A stretch of 36,351 nucleotides of DNA, taken from positions 1-36,351 of the forward strand of contig CACJQX010000008.1 in assembly GCA_902595595.1 (NCBI GenBank). Reading direction: 5' to 3'. The position numbers and the translations under genes are program-made. This document shows, one piece after another, positions 25,142-33,952 of the stretch (position 1 is the stretch's first letter; each line of letters starts with the position of its first letter). Source of the DNA: an uncultured Pelagibacteraceae bacterium (GTDB lineage Bacteria; Pseudomonadota; Alphaproteobacteria; Pelagibacterales; Pelagibacteraceae). The notes beneath the pieces are model-generated. The model worked only from the letters and a program-made list of their open reading frames with translations. It did no database searches and was not told the DNA's origin.

Positions 25142-25246
25142 TTTTAATACCCTTGTAAAAAAAAATTGAATTAATTTAAGGTTTTCTATTCTAGAAATTT
25201 ATAGAGTTCAACCAAAAGTATTGGTCAATTTGTCTTTAATAACAAC
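25142..25246 (-). promoter_or_regulatory. Candidate apr operon promoter region with short palindrome
   Basis: 105 bases between the HIT gene stop and aprM. On the minus strand a TTGACC-like -35 (25228-25223) and TATAAA -10 (25203-25198) are separated by 19 bases, longer than ideal. A palindrome ACCAA-N5-TTGGT (25211-25225) overlaps this spacer and -35, a position suited to a repressor or activator. No bound factor is known. Confidence 0.3.
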
Positions 25247-25645
25247 TCAGAGTTTACGTTTGTAGTGTTGTTTATTGGGAATCACTGATCTAACGCCGCC
25301 CTGAGGATTCTCCACATCCCCTTCTCTTCTGGGAATTAGATGAATATGACAATGCATAATTGATTGGCCTGCAGATTTTCCTGCATTTGTACCTATATTA
25401 AAACCTTTAACACTAAAATCATGTTTTAAAATTTTTTCTTTAGTTTTTAAAATGAGCTCATTACATGCCTGAATTTCTTCTTTAGTAAGATCAAAATATG
25501 TCTCTACATGTCTTTTAGGAACTATAAGACTATGAAATTCTGAGACAGGGTAGCTATCTGTAGATGAATAAGCTAATTGATTTTCGAACTGGAGCTCTTC
25601 TTTTCTGATTTTACAAAATATACAAGGGTTGTTTGGATCTTTCAT
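25247..25645 (-). CDS. HIT-family nucleotide hydrolase/transferase
   Basis: 132 residues. The histidine triad is H98-C-H100-I-H102 in MHCHIHLIPRR; H100 should be the nucleophile. The N-terminal C8 and C11 (CIFCKI) are half of the zinc site found in many HIT proteins. Such enzymes hydrolyse adenosine phosphoramidates, dinucleoside polyphosphates or adenylyl-sulfur compounds. It overlaps pabC by four bases and is the last gene of the pab run before apr. Confidence 0.88.
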   Translation of the reverse strand: MKDPNNPCIFCKIRKEELQFENQLAYSSTDSYPVSEFHSLIVPKRHVETYFDLTKEEIQACNELILKTKEKILKHDFSVKGFNIGTNAGKSAGQSIMHCHIHLIPRREGDVENPQGGVRSVIPNKQHYKRKL

Positions 25646-26391
25646 ATTTTAACAAGAGAATTATATATTTTATTAAGCTTATTGTAGCAATTACTCTTTT
25701 TTCTCTTCCATTTAAGTTCGTTAATTTTTGAAACTGATGTTACTCCTTTGCCAGATCCAACAAGAATTATTTCATCATAATCATCAATTGATTTAATAAA
25801 AATGTCTTTAAAATTAATTTTAATTTTCTTGCTTATGAATTTAAGTGTATTTCCAAAGTAACAATTTTTTTTAGGTGAAAAGATCTTTCCATTTTTCACA
25901 AAAACCAAATTTGAAGTACCAGTTTCTAAAATTTTATCCTTTGCGACCAGAGCAATATCAAATTTAGTTGAATCAACTTTGCTTAATTTTGCTAATATTT
26001 TTTTATAATAGAGATTTTTGTAATTTGGTTCTACACGTTTATATTTAAACAATAAGAGATTAAAATTACTTTTTGGTTTTGGTCTTTTTCTAATTGAGAC
26101 TGATATCAGTTTTTTATTTAACGCTATACGAAATAAATTATCAGGACCTTTGTATATAATGTTTTTGTTAATTAAGTGTTTAATTATGTTTCTTAAATTT
26201 TTTTTTCTTATTCCATATTTTTTTGTAGATTTTATTAAGTTCTCTAAATGCGGTTTTAAAAGTATTAGCTTAGGAGGTTTTCCAACCATACGCATTGTAG
26301 TGAATACACCTCTAGATCCCCAAAGGTCCTTGAAAGTAACTTCTTTAAGATTACTAAGCTGATAAGATTTTTTTAATAATAGTGTTGCCAT
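25642..26391 (-). CDS. pabC: Aminotransferase class IV, probable aminodeoxychorismate lyase
   Basis: 249-residue PLP fold-type IV protein. Evidence is the GVFTTMR segment (28-34; family consensus GVFETxR, so the glutamate is threonine here), candidate PLP lysine K125 in NYKNLYYKKIL, and LETGTSNLVFVKNG (about 152-165) where fold-type IV enzymes have the cofactor-glutamate and TSN motifs. Its place after pabA and pabB points to 4-amino-4-deoxychorismate lyase, giving p-aminobenzoate for folate. The start overlaps pabA by 38 bases. A branched-chain or D-amino-acid aminotransferase is less likely. Confidence 0.75.
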   Translation of the reverse strand: MATLLLKKSYQLSNLKEVTFKDLWGSRGVFTTMRMVGKPPKLILLKPHLENLIKSTKKYGIRKKNLRNIIKHLINKNIIYKGPDNLFRIALNKKLISVSIRKRPKPKSNFNLLLFKYKRVEPNYKNLYYKKILAKLSKVDSTKFDIALVAKDKILETGTSNLVFVKNGKIFSPKKNCYFGNTLKFISKKIKINFKDIFIKSIDDYDEIILVGSGKGVTSVSKINELKWKRKKSNCYNKLNKIYNSLVKI

Positions 26392-26911
26392 TTTCTGTTA
26401 AAAAAGATTCTGGATGAAATTGAAATCCATATATTTTATTTTGATTATCCTCAAGTCCCATTGGTATTTTTGTTTTACTACATCTCATAGTTATTTTAAT
26501 TGAATTCGATTTAAATGGCTCCATTAATTTTAATGAATGATATCTTCCAACTTTAAACTGTTGATTGTTTGTAAAAATTTTACTTTGATTATTTGTTTTT
26601 ATTTTGGATTGAAAACCATGATAAATTTTTTTTTGCTGTATTATTTTGCCTCCTTCATTATATAAAATCATTTGATAACCAAGACAAATGCCAATAATTT
26701 TTTTCCTTCCTTTGTATTTTTTATAAATATTTGAAGTAGTAGGATAATCCTTTGGTGATCCAGGTCCTGGTGATAAAACGATCACATCACTTTTATCAAG
26801 TAATTTGTTATTTAACTCATAATAATTTGAGCAAAAAACTTTATCAAATTTTGCAAATTGATGAACAACATTCCAAGTAAAAGAATCTTGATGATCTATA
26901 ATGTAAATCAT
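26354..26911 (-). CDS. pabA: Aminodeoxychorismate synthase, glutamine amidotransferase subunit
   Basis: 185-residue class I glutamine amidotransferase of the PabA/TrpG type. The catalytic triad is C76 (GICLGYQ), H166 and E168 (FQFHPES). The oxyanion loop SPGPGSP is at residues 47-53. It supplies ammonia to PabB for aminodeoxychorismate. It could in principle serve anthranilate synthase as well. Overlaps pabB by 4 bases and pabC by 38, a strongly compressed operon. Confidence 0.87.
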   Translation of the reverse strand: MIYIIDHQDSFTWNVVHQFAKFDKVFCSNYYELNNKLLDKSDVIVLSPGPGSPKDYPTTSNIYKKYKGRKKIIGICLGYQMILYNEGGKIIQQKKIYHGFQSKIKTNNQSKIFTNNQQFKVGRYHSLKLMEPFKSNSIKITMRCSKTKIPMGLEDNQNKIYGFQFHPESFLTENGNTIIKKILSA

Positions 26912-28122
26912 TTAAATAACTCCAATAAAGATTTTGCTTTAATATAATTTTCATTAAATTCTTTCTTAGGGGAACTATCTAATACTACTCCAGACGCAGC
27001 AGAGATTTCTGATTGATTTTTATAATTTAATATAGATCTGATTATAATATTAAACTTCATATCTTGATTAAATTTAATAAGTCCAAAACTTCCTGTAAAA
27101 ATATTTCTACTTTCTTTTTCCTGATTATTTAAAAGTTCTAATGTTCTTATTTTAGGACAGCCAATAACAGATCCTCCCGGCATCATTGCCTTAATGATAT
27201 CAATCAATTTTGTATTTTTGTTTAATATTCCACCAATTGAAGTCACATAATGAAAAAGGTGCTTGTATTCCTCTACATATTTTTTTTTGAGTATTTTGAC
27301 ACTTCCGGGTTTACAAATTTTGGATAAATCGCTTCTTTCCATATCAACTATCATGTTGTGTTCTTTAGTTTCCTTCTCGTTATTTTTAAAATATTTTAGA
27401 GCTATATTTTTATTGGATAGTAATTTTTTCTTAAATGTACCCGCTATTGGTTTTGTTATAATTTTATTTTTTTTCTTATCAATTAATGTTTCAGGAGAGC
27501 AACTTACTATAGAATAATCCTTATCTTTTATCATAAATGACTCGGGCGATGAGTTAACACGCATTAATTTCCAAAAAAAATTAATAGGATTTATTAATGA
27601 TTTATTCTTATATTTTGTACAAATTTTAATTTGATAAGTCTCACCCTCTCTTATTTTTTTTGAAAATAGTTCAAATATTTTTTTATATTTTGCATAAGAA
27701 ATATTTATCTTAAAAGGACTTAGTATTTGAGTTTTGTTGAATTGATAATTGAATGTATGTTTTTTTATATTAGATATAACTTTAATATCTTTTCTAATTT
27801 TAATTATAGTCTCAGGTTTATAAAAAATTCCTTTATAAAAGTTTATCCTTTTTTTATTTTTTAAATTAATACCAATCAAATTACATAAAATTTCATAACC
27901 AAAAAATCCAAGATATAAATCGGTTTCTTTTTTATATTTTTTTTTCTCTAACGAATTAAGAAATTTATGTATATTTTTTTTTGTTAAAATGATCTTTTTT
28001 GAAAAATCTGTATAAATATTATAGCCATCATCTACTTTGTAAATTATTAAAGGCTTATCTGATTGATACAGATCCTCTAAATATGGGTTAAATTTAAATT
28101 TATGCTGGTTGAGTTCTTTCAA
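26908..28122 (-). CDS. pabB: Aminodeoxychorismate synthase, component I
   Basis: 404 residues; chorismate-binding fold shared with anthranilate synthase. Motifs in order: YQIKICTKYKNKS, SPETLI (CSPETLID), KPIAGT, the MIVDMERSDLSKIC segment and GGSVIGCPKIRTLELL, then the FTGSFGLIKF strand. The lysine of KPIAGT and the PIAGT context mark the PabB rather than TrpE branch (TrpE usually has PxxGT with S/T before it), and clustering with pabC agrees. Starts inside the last 23 bases of the MFS gene. Confidence 0.85.
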   Translation of the reverse strand: MKELNQHKFKFNPYLEDLYQSDKPLIIYKVDDGYNIYTDFSKKIILTKKNIHKFLNSLEKKKYKKETDLYLGFFGYEILCNLIGINLKNKKRINFYKGIFYKPETIIKIRKDIKVISNIKKHTFNYQFNKTQILSPFKINISYAKYKKIFELFSKKIREGETYQIKICTKYKNKSLINPINFFWKLMRVNSSPESFMIKDKDYSIVSCSPETLIDKKKNKIITKPIAGTFKKKLLSNKNIALKYFKNNEKETKEHNMIVDMERSDLSKICKPGSVKILKKKYVEEYKHLFHYVTSIGGILNKNTKLIDIIKAMMPGGSVIGCPKIRTLELLNNQEKESRNIFTGSFGLIKFNQDMKFNIIIRSILNYKNQSEISAASGVVLDSSPKKEFNENYIKAKSLLELFK

Positions 28123-29320
28123 TTGCTTTCTCTACTATAGGTAAATGTATCAAACCTGCAAAAATTGATAATGCGATAGATCCGTACCATGCATAATCAA
28201 AATTTCCATTCAATTCATAAAATACACCACCTAGATATGCTCCTAGGAAAGAACCAATTTGATGGCTTACGAAAACTATTCCATATAAAAGTCCAACGTA
28301 TTTTGTGCCAAATATATGGGCAACTATTCCATTTGTTGGAGGAACTGTGGATAGCCACAAAAAACCAAAAGTAACTCCAAAAACTACTGAGTTAAAAATA
28401 CTTGGTGGTAAGAAAATAAAATAAATTATGGAAACTCCTCTTAAAAGATAAATAGCACTTAAAATTTTTTTCTTACTATACCTTGTTGCTAAATAACCGC
28501 TTGTAATAGTGCCAGCCATATTAAATATACCAATCAAAGCCAAAACCATTGCAGGTGTCCAGTCAGGCAAACCTTTATCTGCCATATAAGTTGGAATATG
28601 TGTTGCAACTAAAGCAATATGCCAACCACAAACAAAAAAACCCAAAGTAAGATAAATAAAACTTTTATTTGCAAATGCTTCTTTTAGCGCTTCACTTGCT
28701 GTTTGGTTATTGTCTTGATTAACTCCTACTGGTATTTTTGGAGTACTGACAAATAGTGATACCACCAATCCAACTCCTAAAAGAAGACAAAAATACAAAA
28801 GTGTATTTTCCCAACCTGTTTCAACTAAAGAATATCTTACGAGCAGAGGTGAAACAAAATATCCAAAAGATCCTGCACATGTAACAATTCCTGTTGCGAT
28901 AGTTCTATTGGATGCTGGAAAATGTTTAGCTACAACTGATACTGGAATACCTATTGCCGTAGAACCTAAACCAATTCCTATCATTACTCCTATGGTTAAA
29001 GTGAAATAGCCCCCAGTATTAAATCCAGAATAAAAAAATAAAACCCCTACCAAATAAAAAACAAAACCAATAAAGATTGCAACTGCCCCTCCATATTTAT
29101 CAGTAATTACACCAAACAAAGGACTGAATACTCCCCAGAGTAATAATTGTAATCCCATAACAAATCCAAAATGGGAAATGGAAATATCTAGGTCAGTATT
29201 AAAATCAAAATAAAATAAGCCAAATGTTTGTCTAATACCTAAAGAAATAATTACAACTATAGATGCAGCAATTAATGTAATTAGCGCTTTCTTACTTATG
29301 GTAAAATTTTCAGAACTCAT
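28100..29320 (-). CDS. MFS transporter, monocarboxylate/oxalate-formate antiporter-like
   Basis: 406 residues with about twelve helices. The loop 2-3 signature of the major facilitator superfamily is visible (SPLFGVITDKYGGA, residues 62-75). The IRQTFGLFYFDF start of helix 1 and the WGVFSPLFG region resemble the monocarboxylate/OFA subgroup. Substrate unknown. It overlaps metC at its start by four bases (ATGA) and pabB at its end by 23, so it belongs to the metC-to-HIT transcript, without an obvious functional link. Confidence 0.85.
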   Translation of the reverse strand: MSSENFTISKKALITLIAASIVVIISLGIRQTFGLFYFDFNTDLDISISHFGFVMGLQLLLWGVFSPLFGVITDKYGGAVAIFIGFVFYLVGVLFFYSGFNTGGYFTLTIGVMIGIGLGSTAIGIPVSVVAKHFPASNRTIATGIVTCAGSFGYFVSPLLVRYSLVETGWENTLLYFCLLLGVGLVVSLFVSTPKIPVGVNQDNNQTASEALKEAFANKSFIYLTLGFFVCGWHIALVATHIPTYMADKGLPDWTPAMVLALIGIFNMAGTITSGYLATRYSKKKILSAIYLLRGVSIIYFIFLPPSIFNSVVFGVTFGFLWLSTVPPTNGIVAHIFGTKYVGLLYGIVFVSHQIGSFLGAYLGGVFYELNGNFDYAWYGSIALSIFAGLIHLPIVEKAIERTQPA

Positions 29321-30492
29321 TTAATAAACTTTAGAGCTTTTTTTAAATCAGCTATTAGGTCTTTAGGATCTTCTAAACCAATATGTAATCTAACAAGATG
29401 CTCATCTTTTGCTAATTTTAAAAATTTTCTATTACCTGTCTCTCTATATTCTTGATGTAATGCTAAACTTTCAAAACCTCCCCAACTGTAGCCATACCCA
29501 AATAATTTTAATGAATTAACAAATTTTCTTACAGAATTTATATTTTTACATTTTATTTTTAAGCCCATTAGCCCAGATGCTCCTGAGTAATATTTTTTCC
29601 ACATTCTAAAATTGTAAGAGTCTTTTTTATATGGATAGAGTAGTTTTATATTTTTGAATTTAGATAAAAACTCGGCAACTTTTTTTGCATTTTCTCTGTG
29701 TCTATCTAATCTAACATCTAAAGTCCTTAAACCTCTTGTAATTAAATAAGCGTCATCAGGTCCTAATCTTAAACCTGTAATTCTCTCAGCAGCTTTAACT
29801 CTCGGAAATACTTTTTTATTAACAGCTAATGAACCACCCATTACATCTGAATGACCTGAATAGTATTTTGTTGCTGACACAATTGACATATCAAAACCTA
29901 GTTTGATAGGTTTTAAGAAATAAGGAGTTCCCCAAGTGTTGTCTATCGCTGTTAAAACTTTATGTTTTTTTGCAATTGATAGGATTTTTCCAATATCTTG
30001 AAAATCAAAAGAATTACTACCTGGATTCTCAACAAATATTAACTTTGTTTTTTTTGTAATACTTTTTTCTAATGTTTTTAAATCTTGAGGATTATAAAAA
30101 GACGTTTTAATATTAAATTCTTTTAAAAAATTTTCAGTTAATAATCTTGTTGGACTATAAACAGGGTCTGCAGCAATGATTTCGTCTCCAGGTCTTGTTA
30201 CACTAAATATCGCTAAAAAGACTGCACCAAAACCTGTTGGTGTAGTGAAAACATGATAACTTTCCTCAAGCTTTGTTAAAATTTTTTGTAATATATAAGT
30301 AGTCGATGTTCCTTGCCTACCATAATCATAATGTCCACCTGTTGGGTTCTTAATTGCTTTAGCTTGAGTTTTTCTAATATCTTTCATTGACTTAAAGATA
30401 ATTGTAGAAGCTCTTACTACTGGAGGGTTTACTGACTGATTGTGAAAATCTTTAGCAGTGTGTTTAAGGAATGTTTTGAAAGAATTACCCAT
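29317..30492 (-). CDS. metC: Cystathionine beta-lyase (Cys/Met metabolism PLP enzyme)
   Basis: 391 residues. Splits cystathionine to homocysteine, pyruvate and ammonia. PLP lysine K209 lies in SATKYYSGHSDVMGG, D184 in AIDNTWGTPY holds the pyridine nitrogen, and the family N-terminal HYDYGRQGTST segment (54-64) is present. The C-terminal SWGGFESL is typical of the MetC branch. Cystathionine gamma-synthase or methionine gamma-lyase are alternatives, but the YGRQGTST and SWGGFES signatures favour MetC. First gene of the long minus-strand run. Confidence 0.85.
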   Translation of the reverse strand: MGNSFKTFLKHTAKDFHNQSVNPPVVRASTIIFKSMKDIRKTQAKAIKNPTGGHYDYGRQGTSTTYILQKILTKLEESYHVFTTPTGFGAVFLAIFSVTRPGDEIIAADPVYSPTRLLTENFLKEFNIKTSFYNPQDLKTLEKSITKKTKLIFVENPGSNSFDFQDIGKILSIAKKHKVLTAIDNTWGTPYFLKPIKLGFDMSIVSATKYYSGHSDVMGGSLAVNKKVFPRVKAAERITGLRLGPDDAYLITRGLRTLDVRLDRHRENAKKVAEFLSKFKNIKLLYPYKKDSYNFRMWKKYYSGASGLMGLKIKCKNINSVRKFVNSLKLFGYGYSWGGFESLALHQEYRETGNRKFLKLAKDEHLVRLHIGLEDPKDLIADLKKALKFIK

Positions 30493-30564
30493 AAAAAATT
30501 TGATATGTTACTAAGACAATGCTATATCCCAGGAAAAACGTCAATATAATTAAAATAGGATTAA

Positions 30565-30648
30565 ATGAGTTACCCAAAAAAACATAGAGGCCGAAGAAAA
30601 CAAGGGTCTAAAAAAAGAAGAGCTAAAAGAAAAAATAAGAAGAAATAA
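30565..30648 (+). CDS. 27-residue, extremely basic peptide
   Basis: Tiny ORF on the plus strand between two minus-strand genes. The product has 10 lysines and 6 arginines in 27 residues plus an aromatic/proline start (MSYPKKHRGRRKQ). A proper ribosome-binding site, AGGA, lies four bases before the ATG. Size and composition resemble the smallest ribosomal proteins (for example bTHX, or actinobacterial bL37/bS22), but no homology can be shown. The A-rich genome makes lysine-rich chance ORFs likely, so this is uncertain. Confidence 0.5.
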   Translation: MSYPKKHRGRRKQGSKKRRAKRKNKKK

Positions 30649-30656
30649 ATTTTCTA

Positions 30657-31775
30657 CTATTCTTTAATCCATCCACCTCCGAGCACTTTGTGACCAAACT
30701 GGTCTTTACGATAAAATACACATGCCTGACCTGGTGAAATACCATCCTCTGGAAGTGCTAAATTAACTTTAGCATTATTGTTATCTATAAGATCAACTTT
30801 AGCCTCTAATAGACTTCCGGTAGATCTAACTTTAACAAACAACTTTTGATCTAAATCCTCTTTTTGAGTTAATAAATTTATTTCCTTTAAAGAAATTATT
30901 TTTTTTCCAAGTTTTTCTTTGGGTCCAACTATTATTTCATTTTTATGAGAATTAATCTTTAATACATATAGAGCTTCTTTGTCAGAAACTTTAATTCCTT
31001 TTCTTTGTCCAATTGTAAAATTTATAATTCCATCATGAACACCAATTACCTCACCGTCTAAATTTTTTATATTTCCTTTCTGAAAAGAGTCTGGTCTAAA
31101 CTTTTGTATTACTGAAGTATAATCGCCATTCGGAACAAAACAGATGTCTTGACTGTCAGGTTTATCAGCAACGTTTAAATCTAAATTTTTTGCAATTTCT
31201 CTAGTTTTATCTTTTAACATTCCACCTAATGGAAATCTTAAATAATCTAATTGTTCTCTAGTTGTATTAAATAAAAAATAACTTTGGTCTCTATTTTCAT
31301 CTATTGCTCTATACATGTTTGTAGTTTTATTTTCTGTAATACTTTTTACATAATGACCAGTAACTAATGCATCAGCTTTGAGTTCTTTTGAAACTTCAAA
31401 TAAATCTTTAAATTTAACTGTTTGATTACACTGAACACATGGAATTGGAGTTTCACCTTTCAAATAACTCTCAACAAAATTATCTATAACACCTTGTTTA
31501 AACTTATCTTGGTAATATAAAATTTTATGCTCTATACCTAACTTATGTGCAACACGTTTAGCGTCCATTATATCTTGACCTGAACAACATTGTTTTGATG
31601 CAGCTACCTCTTTACCATCATCATAAAGTTTTAGTGTTATACCTATTACATTATAACCTTCCTTTTTCATAATTCCTGCAACAGTGGAAGAATCTACTCC
31701 ACCCGACATTGCAACAACTACAGTAGTATCTGAAGGTTTTTTATCTAAACCAATAGAATTTAAATCTTTATTCAT
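30657..31775 (-). CDS. mnmA: tRNA-specific 2-thiouridylase
   Basis: 372 residues. Thiolates U34 of Lys, Glu and Gln tRNAs using ATP and persulfide sulfur. The PP-loop SGGVDSS is at residues 24-30. The catalytic cysteines correspond to C116 (CVQCN) and C212 (SQDICFVP). The middle and C-terminal domains carry GQRKGI and the SPGQACVFY tail typical of MnmA. Convergent with nothing; its stop faces the tiny basic-peptide ORF. Divergent from the DUF3553-cysQ operon with about 41 bases between starts. Confidence 0.95.
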   Translation of the reverse strand: MNKDLNSIGLDKKPSDTTVVVAMSGGVDSSTVAGIMKKEGYNVIGITLKLYDDGKEVAASKQCCSGQDIMDAKRVAHKLGIEHKILYYQDKFKQGVIDNFVESYLKGETPIPCVQCNQTVKFKDLFEVSKELKADALVTGHYVKSITENKTTNMYRAIDENRDQSYFLFNTTREQLDYLRFPLGGMLKDKTREIAKNLDLNVADKPDSQDICFVPNGDYTSVIQKFRPDSFQKGNIKNLDGEVIGVHDGIINFTIGQRKGIKVSDKEALYVLKINSHKNEIIVGPKEKLGKKIISLKEINLLTQKEDLDQKLFVKVRSTGSLLEAKVDLIDNNNAKVNLALPEDGISPGQACVFYRKDQFGHKVLGGGWIKE

Positions 31776-31816
31776 AAGGTGGTATTTATACTTATTTACA
31801 ATATAAGTTAAATTAA

Positions 31817-31987
31817 ATGATTTTAGATTATGAACCAGGTGACAAAGTCACTAATCCTCAAAAAAAAGAATGGGGAATTGGGCAAGTGCAATCTATAATT
31901 AATGATAAAGTGACAGTTAATTTTGAAAATGCTGGAAAAAAAGTCATCAACGCAAAAAATGTTGAGTTAAAAAAACTAGGAAAATGA
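31817..31987 (+). CDS. DUF3553-family small protein
   Basis: 56 residues. The core [19 protein letters not shown] followed by [11 protein letters not shown] matches the DUF3553 pattern (GDxVxHPxxPxWGxGQVxS...VNFexaGk), a small SH3-like barrel resembling the CarD/UvrD C-terminal type domains. Function unknown; a nucleic-acid or RNA-polymerase contact is plausible. The stop codon overlaps the cysQ start (ATGA), so the two are co-translated. No Shine-Dalgarno seen. Confidence 0.82.
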   Translation: MILDYEPGDKVTNPQKKEWGIGQVQSIINDKVTVNFENAGKKVINAKNVELKKLGK

Positions 31988-32754
31988 AGTTGAACTTTAA
32001 AGAGATTGTCGAAAATTTAATTGATAACTTTTTAGAGGCTGGAGATTTGGCTATTCAATTAAGAGAAAAAGGTTTGGTAAAAAAAATAAAATCAGACAAT
32101 ACACCAGTAAGTAATGGTGATTTAGAAGTAAACAAATTTATATCAAAAAAAATTTCTGAGATTACTCCTGCTTTACCTATCATTTCAGAGGAGACCTCTG
32201 AAAATAAAGATAAGCTAAATTTAAAAGATTTCTGGCTTGTTGATCCTATCGATGGAACTTATGATTATATTAATAATTTAGAAGAATTTACCATTAATGC
32301 TGGTTTGATAATTAACAACAAGCCTGTTGCAGGATTAATTAATGCTCCTGCAAAAAAAAGAATGTTTTACTCTTACGAAAAAGGTAATGCTTTTGAGCTT
32401 AGAGATGGTAAAAAAATAAATTTAAGCAAAAAACCTGCTAAGAAATCAGAAAATTTAAAATTTATTTCATACTCAACTAAAATAAAACCTGAAATTCAAA
32501 AAATTTACGATGATTTAGGGGTAAAAGAAAATATTAGAATGAAAAGTTCTTTGAAATTCTGTGTCGTTGCTGCTGGCGAATATGATGGTTATGTTGCTGA
32601 ACCTAGAGCATATGAATGGGATATAGCAGCTGGTCATGCAATTTTAGAACATGCCGGCGGAACTGTAACTGATTTTGAAGGTAATGAAATTTTGTATGGG
32701 AAAAAAGATTTAAAAAATCCAAGTATAATTTTGAAAAATAAAAATATTTTATAA
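31984..32754 (+). CDS. cysQ: 3'(2'),5'-bisphosphate nucleotidase / inositol monophosphatase family
   Basis: 256 residues of the Mg-dependent, Li-sensitive phosphatase superfamily. Metal-binding motifs are EE at 69-70 (ISEETSE), D87-P-I-D90-G-T and the late E-W-D-I-A-A-G-H (about 215-222). CysQ removes PAP, made by PAPS reductase or by phosphopantetheinyl transfer. With no assimilatory sulfate reduction expected in SAR11, PAP from acyl-carrier-protein loading is the likely substrate. Overlaps the DUF3553 gene by four bases and a small membrane peptide by one. Confidence 0.83.
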   Translation: MKLNFKEIVENLIDNFLEAGDLAIQLREKGLVKKIKSDNTPVSNGDLEVNKFISKKISEITPALPIISEETSENKDKLNLKDFWLVDPIDGTYDYINNLEEFTINAGLIINNKPVAGLINAPAKKRMFYSYEKGNAFELRDGKKINLSKKPAKKSENLKFISYSTKIKPEIQKIYDDLGVKENIRMKSSLKFCVVAAGEYDGYVAEPRAYEWDIAAGHAILEHAGGTVTDFEGNEILYGKKDLKNPSIILKNKNIL

Positions 32755-32897
32755 TGGATGAACAAGTAAGAATAATACTAATAATTATTGTGTCTGTTTC
32801 AATTTTTGGATTATTGGTGTTCGTTTTCGTAAAAAATTACATAAGAAATAAAATAAATCAGCTTGTAAAAGAAGAAAAAGATAAAAAGTCAAAGTAG
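32754..32897 (+). CDS. 47-residue single-helix membrane peptide
   Basis: ORF from ATG 32754 that overlaps the cysQ stop codon by one base (TAATG). The product has one membrane helix (about 6-26, RIILIIIVSVSIFGLLVFVF) and a highly charged C-terminal tail (NKINQLVKEEKDKKSK) on the cytoplasmic side. No family recognised. Translational coupling to cysQ argues that it is real. The last 9 bases overlap the end of recX on the other strand. Confidence 0.6.
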   Translation: MDEQVRIILIIIVSVSIFGLLVFVFVKNYIRNKINQLVKEEKDKKSK

Positions 32898-33452
32898 ATT
32901 TATTATTTTTAGATATTCATTTTTTTCTATATCCATTACTTTTTTTGATGTTTCAAAGTCAAATCCATTTCTGGCAAGTAACGATATATCTTTTTTATAA
33001 AATAAAGTTCTATTATCCTCTGCTCTAGCTGGGCCAATTCTTTTTTTTTTACATAATTTTATTGCTGAAAAGAAATCTTGATCAGAATTATCTTCTTTTA
33101 TTTTTTCAACTGTATCCTTAATAAATGTTTCGTTAATTCCTTTTCCAATTAAATAATTTCTAATCTTATTAATTGAGTTTCCTCTTTGAATCATGCTTTT
33201 AGCTTTACTTTCAGAGTAAAATTGATCATTTATAAATCTATTTTTTTCTAAGTCGGACAAAACAATATCAATCAATTTATTTACATCTTTTTTTCTTACA
33301 TCGGACGCTGATAGTTTCATGTATTTTTTTAATAAATAAGTTTTAAGTTGTTGTTTTGAAGGGGCGTACTTTTCAACATAAGCAAAGGCAAAATTACGCA
33401 TCTCATCAACAGTTACTTGAAGTGTTTTTTTTTTATTTCTTATAGGAATCAT
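32889..33452 (-). CDS. recX: RecX-family regulatory protein
   Basis: 187 residues, mainly three-helix repeats. RecX proteins bind and restrain RecA filaments. Typical segments are FAYVEKYAPSKQQLKTYLLKK (29-49), DVNKLIDIVLSDLEKNRFINDQFYSESKAKSMIQRG and NKIRNYLIGKGI. The sequence is diverged and lysine-rich like its neighbours. recA itself is not adjacent. The start codon is 26 bases from the divergent ABA4-like gene. Confidence 0.8.
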   Translation of the reverse strand: MIPIRNKKKTLQVTVDEMRNFAFAYVEKYAPSKQQLKTYLLKKYMKLSASDVRKKDVNKLIDIVLSDLEKNRFINDQFYSESKAKSMIQRGNSINKIRNYLIGKGINETFIKDTVEKIKEDNSDQDFFSAIKLCKKKRIGPARAEDNRTLFYKKDISLLARNGFDFETSKKVMDIEKNEYLKIINLL

Positions 33453-33478
33453 TGTTAGATTTAATATAATATATCTAA

Positions 33479-33952
33479 ATGATTGAACAAATTTATACTT
33501 ATTTCACAATTGAGACACTTTATATGTGGATCAACCTTGGAGTTCTACCTTTTTGGTTTATCTTAATAGTGTTTCCTCAATCACATTTAAGTAGAATTTT
33601 TGTAACATCGATTTTTCCTTTTTTCATATTAAGCGGTGTATATATCTTCATTTTATATAAATCCTATTTAATTGGTTATGATTTTGATGGAAATTTCTCT
33701 CTTTATCTTGGTCTTAGCGAGCTATCTAGATTGTTTGAAGACCATTTATACATAATGATATTTTGGACACATTTTATAGCAATAAACTTATTTATTGGTG
33801 GCTGGATTGTTAAAGATTCTCAAAAGTTTTCTATAAACAAAGTTTTGATGGCTATGCCATTAATTGTAACTTATTTAATTGGTCCTATAGGTTTATTTTT
33901 ATATTGGATAATTAGAATTTTTTACGCAAAAAGAATTAGTTTATATGAGTAA
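33479..33952 (+). CDS. ABA4-like (DUF4281) membrane protein
   Basis: 157 residues, four or five membrane helices. The segments LGVLPFWFILIVFPQS (20-35), HFIAINLFIGGWIVKDS (about 97-113) and PLIVTYLIGPIGLFLYWIIR (about 126-145) fit the ABA4-like family, named after a plant protein needed for neoxanthin formation. The bacterial members have no proven function; SAR11 makes retinal from carotenoids, so a link to isoprenoid pigments is possible but speculative. Overlaps the next gene by 8 bases. Confidence 0.75.
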   Translation: MIEQIYTYFTIETLYMWINLGVLPFWFILIVFPQSHLSRIFVTSIFPFFILSGVYIFILYKSYLIGYDFDGNFSLYLGLSELSRLFEDHLYIMIFWTHFIAINLFIGGWIVKDSQKFSINKVLMAMPLIVTYLIGPIGLFLYWIIRIFYAKRISLYE

